Assembly (NCBI RefSeq): GCF_002179635.1
Contig: NZ_NFOE01000045.1
Coordinates: 1-45,367 of the forward strand
Length of the DNA: 45,367 nucleotides
From: Campylobacter jejuni
Lineage (GTDB): Bacteria > Campylobacterota > Campylobacteria > Campylobacterales > Campylobacteraceae
Direction of reading: 5' to 3'
Shown here: one piece after another, positions 1 through 8,856 of the stretch
How positions within the stretch are numbered: position 1 is the first letter of the stretch
How the letters are laid out: each line of letters begins with the position of its first letter
Made by a program: the position numbers and the translations under genes
Notes under the pieces: model-generated
Databases searched by the model: none
What the model was told of the DNA's origin: nothing
Seen by the model: the letters and a program-made list of their open reading frames with translations, nothing else

Positions 1-115
1 AAAATATCTTAAATGTGTAAAAAAATATATCAATTTTTAATTTTTATCTAAAAATATTTATTTTTGAATAAAAAAATAAAAAAATCATATATAGTATAAA
101 AAAGGAGGTTGGTTG

Positions 116-1369
116 ATGTATCAAAATGAAAAACATAGTTTAAAAAATAATTTTTTTACACTTTTACTGTTATCTTTTTGTGGATCTATTATTTATGGTT
201 TGCCTTATTTTAGAAAGTATTATTATGATGATTATATGAGTCTTTATCACTTAAATAATTTTGAAATGGGGCTTTTGGGTAGTGCTTATGGATTGCTTGG
301 TTTGTTTTCTTATGCTTTAGGAGGTTATTTAGCAGATCGTTTTGCACCAAAAAAATTATTGATTTTTTCTTTAATTGCTACAGGGTTTGGTGGCTTGTTG
401 CATTTATATTTTACTTCTTTAAATGCGCTTTTGATTATTTATGGAATCTGGGGAATTACTTCATTATTAACTTTTTGGCCTTCTTTGATGAAGATAGTAA
501 GAAGTTTGGCAAATTCTAAAGAGCAAGCAAAAGCTTATGGAATTTTTGAAGGTGGTAGAGGTGTTGTTGGTGCTGCACATTTGGCTATAGCTACAAGTAT
601 TTTTGGATATTTTCAAACACAAAAGCTTTTAGCCGCACAAGGTATAGAAATGGTTATTATTTTTTATTCTATAGCTCCTATTGTAAGTGCTGTTTTATTA
701 TTTTTTCTTTTAAAAGATGAAGTTAATGAACAAAGCGAGAAGATTAAAATCAAAGATTTAGTTTTTCTTTTGAAAAATTCTGCTCTTTGGCTTGTGGTTG
801 CTATTACTTTTTGTACCTATTTTTTTAATATGAGCTTTTATTATTTTACTCCTTATGCAAGTAATGTGATAGGAGCTTCTGCTGTTTTTGCAGCTATTTT
901 AACAGTATTAGCTCAATATATTCGTCCTGTTTCTTCTGTGGTAGGTGGGTTTATAGCAGATGGATATGGAAAGGCTAAAATAATGATGATAGGCTTTATT
1001 TTAATGGGAATTGGTGTTATTTTTTTAATGCTTAGTTCAAAATTAAATGGATTTTTGCAAATGAGCGTTTTAACTTCTGCTTGTGTGGTAATTTATGTAG
1101 CTATGTATTCTAATTTTGGAATTTATTATTCTTTACTTAGTGAGGGAAAAATTCCTATTCATTTAGCAGGTATGGCCATAGGTATTGTATCTACTTTTGG
1201 ATATTTACCTGAGGTTTTTACACCTTTGCTTGCTGGAGATTTATTAGATAGATATCCAGGTGTAAAAGGTTTTCATATATATTTTACTATTATGATAGCT
1301 ATGGCTATTTTGGGTGTAATGTTTTGTTTGATTTGGATTAAAAAATACAATAAAAAGGAGATGAAATGA
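116..1369 (+). CDS. MFS transporter, 12-TM
   Basis: Major facilitator superfamily permease of the inner membrane, 417 residues, hydrophobic throughout with about 12 predicted membrane segments. The MFS motif A region is visible in the loop after the second helix (GYLADRFAPKKL, near residues 68-79), and a basic/acidic central loop (DEVNEQSEKIKIKD, near residue 200) separates the two six-helix halves. The ATG at 116 is preferred over the in-frame TTG at 113 because GGAGG at 104-108 lies 7 nt upstream of it. The stop overlaps the start of the next gene in an ATGA arrangement (1366-1369), so the two are translationally coupled, and the transporter probably carries the substrate or product of the hydrolase. 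The substrate cannot be read from the sequence. Confidence 0.85.
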   Translation: MYQNEKHSLKNNFFTLLLLSFCGSIIYGLPYFRKYYYDDYMSLYHLNNFEMGLLGSAYGLLGLFSYALGGYLADRFAPKKLLIFSLIATGFGGLLHLYFTSLNALLIIYGIWGITSLLTFWPSLMKIVRSLANSKEQAKAYGIFEGGRGVVGAAHLAIATSIFGYFQTQKLLAAQGIEMVIIFYSIAPIVSAVLLFFLLKDEVNEQSEKIKIKDLVFLLKNSALWLVVAITFCTYFFNMSFYYFTPYASNVIGASAVFAAILTVLAQYIRPVSSVVGGFIADGYGKAKIMMIGFILMGIGVIFLMLSSKLNGFLQMSVLTSACVVIYVAMYSNFGIYYSLLSEGKIPIHLAGMAIGIVSTFGYLPEVFTPLLAGDLLDRYPGVKGFHIYFTIMIAMAILGVMFCLIWIKKYNKKEMK

Positions 1370-3375
1370 AAGAAATTATTTTTGATTTTAAAAACAAGGT
1401 TAGAGTGATAGAAAATAAATGGATAGTTTTAAAAGATGGCACCAAACTTTCATCACGAATTTGGCTTCCTCAGGTAAAAGAAAAAGTTCCTGCTATATTA
1501 GAATACATTCCTTATAGAAAAAATGATGGAACAAGAGGTAGAGATGAGCCTATGCATGGATATTTTAGCGGTAATGGCTATGCGGTTGTTAGAGTTGATA
1601 TTAGAGGAAGTGGGGAATCTGATGGTTTATTAGAAGATGAATATTTAAAGCAAGAACAAGATGATGCCTTAGAAGTTATTGAGTGGATAGCAAAGCAAGA
1701 ATGGTGCGATGGAAATATTGGTATGATGGGTAAATCTTGGGGTGGATTTAATTCTTTACAAGTTGCAGCAAGAAGACCTAAAAATTTAAAAGCTATTATA
1801 GTGGTAGGTTTTACTGATGATAGATTTAATGAAGATATTCATTATAAAGGTGGATGTTTGCTTAATGATAATTTTTGGTGGGGTAATATCATGCTTGCAT
1901 ATCAATCACGCTTTGTTGATCCAAAAATTGATCCAAATGGTAGAAATAAATGGCTCAATAGGCTTGAGAATATGCCTTTATGGCCCACATTGTGGCTTGA
2001 GCATACTTTAAAAGATGACTATTGGAAGCATGGATCTGTTGGAGAAAATTATGATGATATACAAGTTCCTGTTTTTGCATTAGATGGGTGGGCTGATTCT
2101 TATACTAATCCTGTTTTTACTCTAATGAATGCTTTGAAAGTTCCAAAAAAAGCTATCGTTGGCCCTTGGGCTCATGTTTATCCTCATGATGGATCTCCTT
2201 TACCTGCAATGGGTTTTTTACAAGAAGCACTTAAATGGTGGGACAAATGGCTTAAAAATGAAGAAAATGATGCGCTTGAAGCTCCTATGATACAAGCATA
2301 TATAGAAAATAGTTCTAAGCCAAATTCAAAAACAGAGAAAGTAAAAGGTCGTTTTGTTGCTTTAAATGATTTTAAAAATGATATTAGCTATAAAAAATAC
2401 TATTTAAATCCGTATAAACTAACATGCAAAAAATCAAGTGAATTTATTAAAATCAACACTCCATTAAATCATGGGCTTTTATCCGGAGAGTGGATGGGGG
2501 CTGGTGTTTTAGGGGAAAGTCCTAGTGATCAAAGGCTAGATGATGGGATGGCAGTTGTTTTTGAAAGTGATTTTTTAGAACAAGATTTAGATATTTTGGG
2601 TTTTCCAGTTTTAAATGTAAAAATTGCAAGTGATCAAGAAAAAGCTATGCTCTTTGCTCAGCTTAGTGAAGTTAGAGCTGATGGTTTTGTAAAAAGAGTA
2701 AGTTATGGAGTAATCAATCTTGCATTAAGTGATAATAAAGAACAATTTATACCTTTAAAAAAAGATGAATTTATCCAAAAGCAAATCAAACTTGATGCTT
2801 GTGGATATAGATTTGCTAAGGGTTCTAAGATAAGATTATCATTAGCGAATTCTTTTTGGCCTATGTTTTGGCCTATGCCAAAAATTTCAACCTTGACTTT
2901 AGATTTAAATGAGTGTGAATTTAATTTACCATGTTTTAGTGGTCAAGATAGCGATAAAATCAATATGCAAGCACAAAGTGCTCCTTTGACCCCAATAACA
3001 CTTTTAGAAGAAGGTAGGGTGGATAGAAGCATTTCTTATGATATTTTAAACGATACTTGGACTTGTATTACAGATGGTGTTGGTGGAGTTTTTGGAGAAG
3101 GTGTTTATAGGTTTGATGAGGTTGATGTTTTAGTAAAGCATAATTTAAAAAGAGAATTAAAACTTCAAAATGAAAACCCATTAAGCGCGCAATATACCAT
3201 TACTCAAACAATGCAAATAGGACGTGAGGGTTGTATGATGGAGGCGGATATAATCTTAACACAAACTAGTGATTTGGAGTATTTTTATATTAAGGGAAAA
3301 ATAGCAGTCAAAGAAAACGATAAGCTTGTTTTTGATAAAAAATATGATTATAAAACTAAAAGAAATAGTTTGTAA
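1366..3375 (+). CDS. CocE/NonD family (peptidase S15-like) hydrolase
   Basis: Alpha/beta hydrolase of the CocE/NonD (X-Pro dipeptidyl-peptidase-like) family, 669 residues, which is a typical length. The N-terminal hydrolase domain (about 1-290) contains the nucleophile elbow GKSWGGF with Ser124; likely partners are the Asp in ALDGWADSYTNP (near 240) and the His in GPWAHVYPHDG (near 268). A PepX C-terminal-like jelly-roll domain follows (about 330-540), then an extra domain of about 100 residues. No signal peptide, so cytoplasmic. Members cleave esters, amides or acyl-peptide bonds; the substrate here is unknown. It starts inside the stop of the MFS gene and is co-transcribed with it. A strong hairpin terminator follows directly. 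Confidence 0.85.
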   Translation: MKEIIFDFKNKVRVIENKWIVLKDGTKLSSRIWLPQVKEKVPAILEYIPYRKNDGTRGRDEPMHGYFSGNGYAVVRVDIRGSGESDGLLEDEYLKQEQDDALEVIEWIAKQEWCDGNIGMMGKSWGGFNSLQVAARRPKNLKAIIVVGFTDDRFNEDIHYKGGCLLNDNFWWGNIMLAYQSRFVDPKIDPNGRNKWLNRLENMPLWPTLWLEHTLKDDYWKHGSVGENYDDIQVPVFALDGWADSYTNPVFTLMNALKVPKKAIVGPWAHVYPHDGSPLPAMGFLQEALKWWDKWLKNEENDALEAPMIQAYIENSSKPNSKTEKVKGRFVALNDFKNDISYKKYYLNPYKLTCKKSSEFIKINTPLNHGLLSGEWMGAGVLGESPSDQRLDDGMAVVFESDFLEQDLDILGFPVLNVKIASDQEKAMLFAQLSEVRADGFVKRVSYGVINLALSDNKEQFIPLKKDEFIQKQIKLDACGYRFAKGSKIRLSLANSFWPMFWPMPKISTLTLDLNECEFNLPCFSGQDSDKINMQAQSAPLTPITLLEEGRVDRSISYDILNDTWTCITDGVGGVFGEGVYRFDEVDVLVKHNLKRELKLQNENPLSAQYTITQTMQIGREGCMMEADIILTQTSDLEYFYIKGKIAVKENDKLVFDKKYDYKTKRNSL

Positions 3376-3378
3376 AAT

Positions 3379-3404
3379 TTCCCAAAGTAAAATTACTTTG
3401 GGAA
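3379..3404. terminator. Bidirectional rho-independent terminator
   Basis: A perfect 12-bp inverted repeat (TTCCCAAAGTAA, AA, TTACTTTGGGAA) lies between the convergent hydrolase gene and aas. A/T-rich tracts flank both sides (AATTTT on the minus side, TTAATTTT on the plus side), so it can end transcription from both directions. It directly abuts the aas stop codon. Confidence 0.8.
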
Positions 3405-6400
3405 TTAATTTTCTTGTAAGATTTTAGCTAAATCTTTAGCGCCCTTTAAATCCACTTTACCAGAACCTAAAAGCGGAATTTGTTCTACTTTAAAATATTT
3501 ACTTGGTTTAAAAATAGCAGGCATAGTAGAGTTTTTAATCACTTCGCAAATTCCATCAAAATCTTGCTCTTGACATTCTACTAATAAGCATACCATTTCA
3601 CCTTTTTTATCATCATCTAGTGCCACTGCACAAAATTTTACTATATCTGTATTGATAAATTTAGCAATTTCTTCTTCTAAAGCTCCTAAAGATATCATTT
3701 CTCCACCAATTTTTGCAAAACGAGAATAACGATCTACTATATATAAAAAGCCATCCTCATCTACATGACCTTTATCACCGGTATTATACCAGCGTATGCT
3801 ATCGATTTCTTTGATAACTTCATCGGTTTTTTCTTTATTGTTTAAATAGCCTACCATAACCTGATGGCCACCAATGAGTATTAATCCATCTTCTCCATGA
3901 TTTAAACTTTCATAAGTAGATGGATCTACTATGCGTATAGCACTTCCTGGTAAAGGCATACCTACGCTACCTTCTTTATTTGCACGATGTAAAATCCAAT
4001 AATCAGGATCAAATTTATTCGGTAAATTCACACTTGCAACCGGAGTGGTTTCAGTAGCTCCATAACCTTCAAAAATAGGTTTTTTAAATTTCATTTCAAA
4101 GGCGCTTCTTACTTCACTTTTGAGTTTTTCAGCACCTGATACGATAATTCTTAAGCTTTCAAACATAATCGCATCAAGTTTTTTATTTCTTGCATAAATA
4201 CCCAAAAAAGTTGAAGTAGCACACATAATGCTAACATTATTTTTTACTATAGCTTTTGCTACACCTAGTGCATCTGTTGGATCAGCATGTGTTATGCTTT
4301 TAATCCCTTCTAATAAAGGCATAAAAGTAGTTACAGTTAATCCAAAAGCATGAAAAGGCGGTAAAGAAGATAAGACAACATCTTCATTTTTTGCACATAA
4401 TACATCTGAAATTTGAGCTATATTGCTTAAAATATTGCGATTATTTAGCATTACTCCTTTAGGTGTTCCCTCGCTACCACTACTAAATAATATAGCAGCT
4501 ATGGCAAGGTTTTGTTTGTTAGATGCAAATAATGCTTTTATTAAACAAGTAGGTAAAATACTTACTAAAGCAAGCATAGAAAAGATTTTGAGTTTTTGTT
4601 TTTTAAAGCTTGTGATAATATCTTCCATAAAAATGATTCTAACATGCTCTTCAAATTCTAGTTTTATACCTTTATTTTCTAATTTTTCCATAAATTTTCT
4701 AGAAGTATAAATTTGTTGAATTTGAGAACTTTGAATGGCTTGATTAATCGCTTTTACACCTGCTGTGAAATTTAAATTTACCACGATTTTATTTGCAAGT
4801 AATACAGCTAGATTACAAAGAGAGCTAGCCATAGAAGCAGGGAGCAAAATTCCTACACATTCTTCTTTTGGAGCATAGCTTCCTTGGGTAGGTTGTATAT
4901 TTAGCTCATGCGATTTATTTTTTATAAAAGAACTAAAAACCAAACTTAAAGCAAGCATTTTTCTATAAGTAATACCACCTATTAAAGGATCAACAATAGC
5001 TATTTGACTTAAATTTCTTTTAGCGCTATCTATCCAAGCTCTGGCTATAGTATGCATACTTTCACATTGAGATTTCCAAGCAATAAATGAAAGTTCAAAA
5101 ACCTTTGCTTTAACCACTTCTTTTTTAGTGTGTATTGGCAAGCTTTTTCCAAAAGCAATAGCGATTTTTCTTTTACTTATTTTGCGATTTCTTGCTGAAA
5201 ATTCTTCATCACTTCTTGAAAAAGCACTTCCCCAAAGTCCTCTAATATAAAAAGGCAAAATCACTCCATCTTGTTTTTCTAATTTTGAGCAAACTAACTC
5301 AAATCCACCTTTAAATTCATTAAGCTGTCCATGGCGTGAAAGTACTCCTTCTGGGAAAAGACAAACTAAATTTCCATTTTTAATATGCATAGCAATAAGC
5401 TCTAAGCTTGATTTACTAGAAGCACTTGAAACAGGAATAACTCCAAATTTATCAAGAAAAATTTTAATATACCACTTAGAATAAATGCTTTTTTCCATAA
5501 CAAAATAAATTTTTCTTGGTATAGCCATTTGTACAATAGCCCAATCTATAAAAGATATATGATTACCAAGCAATAATGCTCCACCTTTTTCAGGAATATT
5601 TTCAAAACCTTCTACTAATAAACGATAGCGTTGAAAAAACGCTATGCTCATTAATAAACGCACCAAAGAAAAAGGCAATTTACTTAGCACATAAATGCTT
5701 CCAAAAAATGCCACAGCGATGATAAAATAAAACAAATTTATCACTTCAAATTCAGCATATGCAGCAAAAGTAGCTAGTGCTAAAAAGCATAACATAAAAA
5801 TATTTTGTATAAAATTATTACCCGCTAAGACTTTTCCTAGTTCATTTTCTTTTGCATGAAATTGTATGAGAGAATTTAAAGGTATGATAAAAAATGCCCC
5901 GCTTAAACCAAAAATAAAAAATACCACACTATAACTTAGTAAGTTTTCTAAAAATGGCATTAAAATGCTCATTAGAAAAACTCCTAAAGCACCTAGTGGT
6001 ATAAGACCTAATTCGATATAATTTTTAGAAAACTTACCACTAATAAGCGATCCTATAATCACTCCTATACCAGAAAAAGCTAAAGAGCATTGTACGTAAA
6101 AGGTATTTTCTATGAAAAGATCATTTTTTGCATATACAGGAAAACTTACTAAATAAAGTTGTGATATGGCCCAAAAAAGTGAAATTCCTACAATGCAAAG
6201 CCAAATGATTTTATGAGAAAATATTGTTTTTAAATTAGAGGCTAAAAGCTTTCCTTGAAAATATTGTTTTTTATCAAAACTTAAACTTTTATCTTCTTCT
6301 TTTAAGCAAGGAAGTTTATAAGCTAAAAAAAGTTCTAATAAAGCAAAAGCTATTAATACAAAACCCAAAGGTGCAATTTGTATTAAAATATCTGAAGGAG

Positions 6401-6917
6401 TGTTAAAATTTGGATCAAAAAGCATTTCAAAGCTTAGAGAAAATACCGCCATACCCGCTAAAATAGCCACAATACTTACTGCGTTTACAGCTCCATTTCC
6501 CATAGCTAAAAGCTCTTTTCCTACTAATTCTTTTATAAAACCATATTTTGCAGGAGAGTATAAGGCAGATTGTACTCCCATGATAAAAGTCATTACAAAA
6601 GCAAGCCAAAATGCTCCAAGATAATAACACAAACAAATAATACAAGTTAATATTACTGAAAATAATGCAGATATTTTCATGATTTTATTTTTAGGAAATT
6701 TATCTGCTAAAAATCCAGAAGGTGAAAGCATAAGGATAAAAGGTAAAAGCATCAAAGCATTAACAATAGCAGTTAGAAAAAGTTGGGTGCTATCTTCATA
6801 AAATTTATAGATAGTGTTTTGTATAATGATTTTGTGTCCTAAATCTACAAAAGCATTAATAAAAGCTACTGCTAAAAATGGCAATACGCCAAAAATCTTT
6901 AAAAAATTTCCTTGCAT
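3405..6917 (-). CDS. aas: Aas: lysophospholipid transporter / acyltransferase / acyl-ACP synthetase fusion
   Basis: Three-domain inner-membrane protein of 1170 residues for lysophospholipid re-acylation. Residues 1-420 form an LplT-like MFS flippase. Residues about 430-620 form a PlsC-type acyltransferase with the HX4D motif (H453, D458 in GNHISFIDW) and FPEGVLSR (521-528). Residues about 640-1170 form an AMP-binding acyl-ACP synthetase with the P-loop FSSGSEGTPKGV (811-822) and GYGATETTP (951-959). Lysophosphatidylethanolamine would be flipped inward, fatty acid activated on ACP, and the acyl chain transferred. In E. coli LplT and Aas are separate neighbouring genes; here they are one polypeptide, as I recall for C. 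jejuni Cj0938c. Its ribosome binding site lies inside one arm of an inverted repeat. Confidence 0.92.
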   Translation of the reverse strand: MQGNFLKIFGVLPFLAVAFINAFVDLGHKIIIQNTIYKFYEDSTQLFLTAIVNALMLLPFILMLSPSGFLADKFPKNKIMKISALFSVILTCIICLCYYLGAFWLAFVMTFIMGVQSALYSPAKYGFIKELVGKELLAMGNGAVNAVSIVAILAGMAVFSLSFEMLFDPNFNTPSDILIQIAPLGFVLIAFALLELFLAYKLPCLKEEDKSLSFDKKQYFQGKLLASNLKTIFSHKIIWLCIVGISLFWAISQLYLVSFPVYAKNDLFIENTFYVQCSLAFSGIGVIIGSLISGKFSKNYIELGLIPLGALGVFLMSILMPFLENLLSYSVVFFIFGLSGAFFIIPLNSLIQFHAKENELGKVLAGNNFIQNIFMLCFLALATFAAYAEFEVINLFYFIIAVAFFGSIYVLSKLPFSLVRLLMSIAFFQRYRLLVEGFENIPEKGGALLLGNHISFIDWAIVQMAIPRKIYFVMEKSIYSKWYIKIFLDKFGVIPVSSASSKSSLELIAMHIKNGNLVCLFPEGVLSRHGQLNEFKGGFELVCSKLEKQDGVILPFYIRGLWGSAFSRSDEEFSARNRKISKRKIAIAFGKSLPIHTKKEVVKAKVFELSFIAWKSQCESMHTIARAWIDSAKRNLSQIAIVDPLIGGITYRKMLALSLVFSSFIKNKSHELNIQPTQGSYAPKEECVGILLPASMASSLCNLAVLLANKIVVNLNFTAGVKAINQAIQSSQIQQIYTSRKFMEKLENKGIKLEFEEHVRIIFMEDIITSFKKQKLKIFSMLALVSILPTCLIKALFASNKQNLAIAAILFSSGSEGTPKGVMLNNRNILSNIAQISDVLCAKNEDVVLSSLPPFHAFGLTVTTFMPLLEGIKSITHADPTDALGVAKAIVKNNVSIMCATSTFLGIYARNKKLDAIMFESLRIIVSGAEKLKSEVRSAFEMKFKKPIFEGYGATETTPVASVNLPNKFDPDYWILHRANKEGSVGMPLPGSAIRIVDPSTYESLNHGEDGLILIGGHQVMVGYLNNKEKTDEVIKEIDSIRWYNTGDKGHVDEDGFLYIVDRYSRFAKIGGEMISLGALEEEIAKFINTDIVKFCAVALDDDKKGEMVCLLVECQEQDFDGICEVIKNSTMPAIFKPSKYFKVEQIPLLGSGKVDLKGAKDLAKILQEN

Positions 6918-6919
6918 TT

Positions 6920-6977
6920 AAAACTCCATTTTATTTTAAAAATATTATTTTATTATATAAAATTTAAATGGAGTTTT
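6920..6977 (-). promoter_or_regulatory. aas leader: inverted repeat containing the Shine-Dalgarno, with a -10 box in the spacer
   Basis: Perfect 12-bp inverted repeat (arms 6920-6931 and 6966-6977; AAAACTCCATTT / AAATGGAGTTTT) with a pure A/T spacer of 34 nt. On the minus strand the proximal arm carries GGAG, the ribosome binding site of aas, 8-10 nt from its ATG. The spacer holds TATAAT on the minus strand (6952-6957), a good -10 box. Transcripts from that promoter would lack the distal arm, whereas read-through from the nitroreductase gene would include both arms and could fold to hide the ribosome binding site. The structure is seen; the function is inferred. Confidence 0.4.
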
Positions 6978-6986
6978 GATATTTGA

Positions 6987-7595
6987 TTAATCTTTAAATT
7001 CTACCACTTCATTAAATGCAAAACGAGCTTTTTCTGTGCTAATATTTTCTTGGGCATGTCCTAAAGTAATGAGCATAGATACTCTTTGTTTAGTGGTGTC
7101 TAAATTTAAATATTGATTGATTTTATCTTTATCAAAGCCACCGATAATACACGAACCCAAATTTAAACTATAAGCAGCATTGATAATATTTGCAATGGCA
7201 AGATAACTTTGTTCTTTTGCATAAATAAAACTTTGCTCTAAATCCATTGCGTCTAAAAATGGCTTATAAGTTTGTAAGCGTTTGTTTAACTCTTCTTGGC
7301 TTAAACATCTCTTTTTTAGTTTTTCTTCAAAATAATCTTTAAAATCAGCCCTTGAAATCACAATTATAATAGCAGCACAATTTGCTACATGGCTTTGATT
7401 ATTAGCTATTTTAGCAATTTCTTTTTTATGCTCATCTTTTTGAAAAACTAAAAATTTCCAAGGCTCAAGTCCTAAGGAACTAGGAGATAATCTAGCACAT
7501 TCTAAGATATATTCTAAATTCTCTTTAGAAATTTTTTCTTGAGTGTATGCTCTAATCGAAGAGCGATTTTGCATTAAATTTAAATAATCTTGCAT
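6987..7595 (-). CDS. Nitroreductase family FMN-dependent oxidoreductase (NfsB/RdxA-like)
   Basis: 202-residue nitroreductase-fold flavoprotein. Family features are the N-terminal RSSIRAYTQEKI (phosphate/FMN-binding Arg and Ser), ARLSPSSLGLEPWKFLVF (residues 34-51), and CIIGGFD in the second half, which matches the same motif in Helicobacter pylori RdxA, the oxygen-insensitive NAD(P)H nitroreductase linked to metronidazole activation. Cytoplasmic and probably a homodimer using FMN. The physiological substrate is unknown; related enzymes reduce nitroaromatics or quinones. The ATG at 7595 has AAGGAAAAAT upstream on the minus strand. It is divergent from macA. I cannot distinguish an RdxA orthologue from another NfsB-like paralogue, so no symbol is given. 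Confidence 0.82.
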   Translation of the reverse strand: MQDYLNLMQNRSSIRAYTQEKISKENLEYILECARLSPSSLGLEPWKFLVFQKDEHKKEIAKIANNQSHVANCAAIIIVISRADFKDYFEEKLKKRCLSQEELNKRLQTYKPFLDAMDLEQSFIYAKEQSYLAIANIINAAYSLNLGSCIIGGFDKDKINQYLNLDTTKQRVSMLITLGHAQENISTEKARFAFNEVVEFKD

Positions 7596-7659
7596 TATTT
7601 TTCCTTTTTTTGATTTATCTTATATCTTATAAGCTTTAAAATTGTTAAAATTATGTTTT

Positions 7660-7670
7660 ATTGTTACAAT
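7660..7670. promoter_or_regulatory. Small palindrome in the nitroreductase/macA divergent intergenic region
   Basis: ATTGTTACAAT is an odd-length perfect palindrome (ATTGT, T, ACAAT) between two divergent genes, where an operator would be expected. A second ATTGTTA half lies 18 nt upstream (7641-7647). It resembles operators of small winged-helix or TetR-type regulators in general form only; no regulator is encoded nearby. Confidence 0.25.
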
Positions 7671-7722
7671 TTTATTTTTACTTCATACAAATGTTTTATT
7701 ATATGATTTTTAAAGGATTAAA

Positions 7723-8856
7723 ATGAAAAAAATAATTTATTTAAGCATATTTTTGATTATACTCATTATAGGGGTGTATTTTTTCTTTTTTGCAAATAAG
7801 GAAGAATATAATTATCTAACTTATGAGGTTAAAAAACAAGATATTACTCAAAGCATAGAGGCAATAGGCGAAGTTTATGCAAAAACACAAGTTGATGTTG
7901 GTGCACAAGTTAGTGGGCAAATTACTAAACTTTATGTAAAATTAGGTGATCATGTTGATGAGGGTGATTTAATCGCACAAATTGATAAAGATAAGCAACA
8001 AAATGATTTAGATATTACCAAAGCTCAGCTTGAAAGCGCAAAGGCAAATTTAGAAAGCAAAAAAATCGCTCTTGATATAGCTACTAAACAATACCAAAGA
8101 GAGCAAAAGCTTTATGTCAAAAAGGCTACCTCTTTAGAAAATCTTGAAAATCTTAAAAATACTTTTTATGCTCTAAGAGCAAATGTGGCCGATTTAAAAG
8201 CTCAAACTACTCAACTTGAAATTTCTTTAAAAAATGCTCAAAAAGATTTAGCTTATACTACTATAACCGCACCTAGTAAGGGTGAGATTATTAATGTAGC
8301 GGTTGAAGAGGGACAAACTGTAAATGCAAACCAAAATACACCAAGTATAGTGCGTTTGGCTGATTTAAGTGAAATGGAAATTCGTATGCAAATAGCTGAA
8401 GCTGATATTAATAAAATCAGTGTTGGAAAAAAGGTTAAATTTAGCATTTTAAATGAACCTGATAAAAAATACGAAGCAACTATTTCAAGTATAGATCCAG
8501 CAAATACTACCATAAGTGATGCAACAAGTAATACAAATTTAAACTCAAACTCAAGTACTAGCGCTAGTGCTGTGTATTATTATGCAAGGGTTTTTGTAAA
8601 AAATGATAATAATTTTTTACGTATAGGTATGAGTACAGAAAATGAAATTGCCATTAAAACAGAAAATAATACTTTAGTTATACCAACTTTAGCTATAAAA
8701 AGCGATGTAAGTGGTTATTATGTAGAAATTTTAAAAGCCAATAATATAAGTGTGAAAACACCTGTTAAATTAGGTATTAAAGATAGTTTAAATACTCAAA
8801 TTTTAGATGGTATTAATGAGGGTGATTTAGTTATCATAGGTAAAAATAAAAAATGA
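7723..8856 (+). CDS. macA: MacA-type periplasmic adaptor (membrane fusion) protein
   Basis: 377-residue membrane fusion protein of a tripartite ABC efflux pump. One N-terminal membrane anchor (residues 5-24) is followed by a split lipoyl/barrel-sandwich domain ([20 protein letters not shown], near 50-69, and its partner near 185-215). Between them is a coiled-coil hairpin rich in Ala, Lys and Gln (about 85-170), then beta-barrel and membrane-proximal domains. It links the MacB ATPase to the outer membrane channel across the periplasm. AAAGGA precedes the ATG. The stop overlaps the macB start by 4 nt. I recall the C. jejuni equivalents as Cj0606-Cj0608. Substrates of such pumps include macrolides and lipopeptides; this is family knowledge, not shown here. 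Confidence 0.9.
   Translation: MKKIIYLSIFLIILIIGVYFFFFANKEEYNYLTYEVKKQDITQSIEAIGEVYAKTQVDVGAQVSGQITKLYVKLGDHVDEGDLIAQIDKDKQQNDLDITKAQLESAKANLESKKIALDIATKQYQREQKLYVKKATSLENLENLKNTFYALRANVADLKAQTTQLEISLKNAQKDLAYTTITAPSKGEIINVAVEEGQTVNANQNTPSIVRLADLSEMEIRMQIAEADINKISVGKKVKFSILNEPDKKYEATISSIDPANTTISDATSNTNLNSNSSTSASAVYYYARVFVKNDNNFLRIGMSTENEIAIKTENNTLVIPTLAIKSDVSGYYVEILKANNISVKTPVKLGIKDSLNTQILDGINEGDLVIIGKNKK

Noticed and set aside
4423-4710. 95-codon plus-strand frame within aas
   Set aside because: It is a low-complexity antisense shadow of the acyl-ACP synthetase domain without a ribosome binding site.
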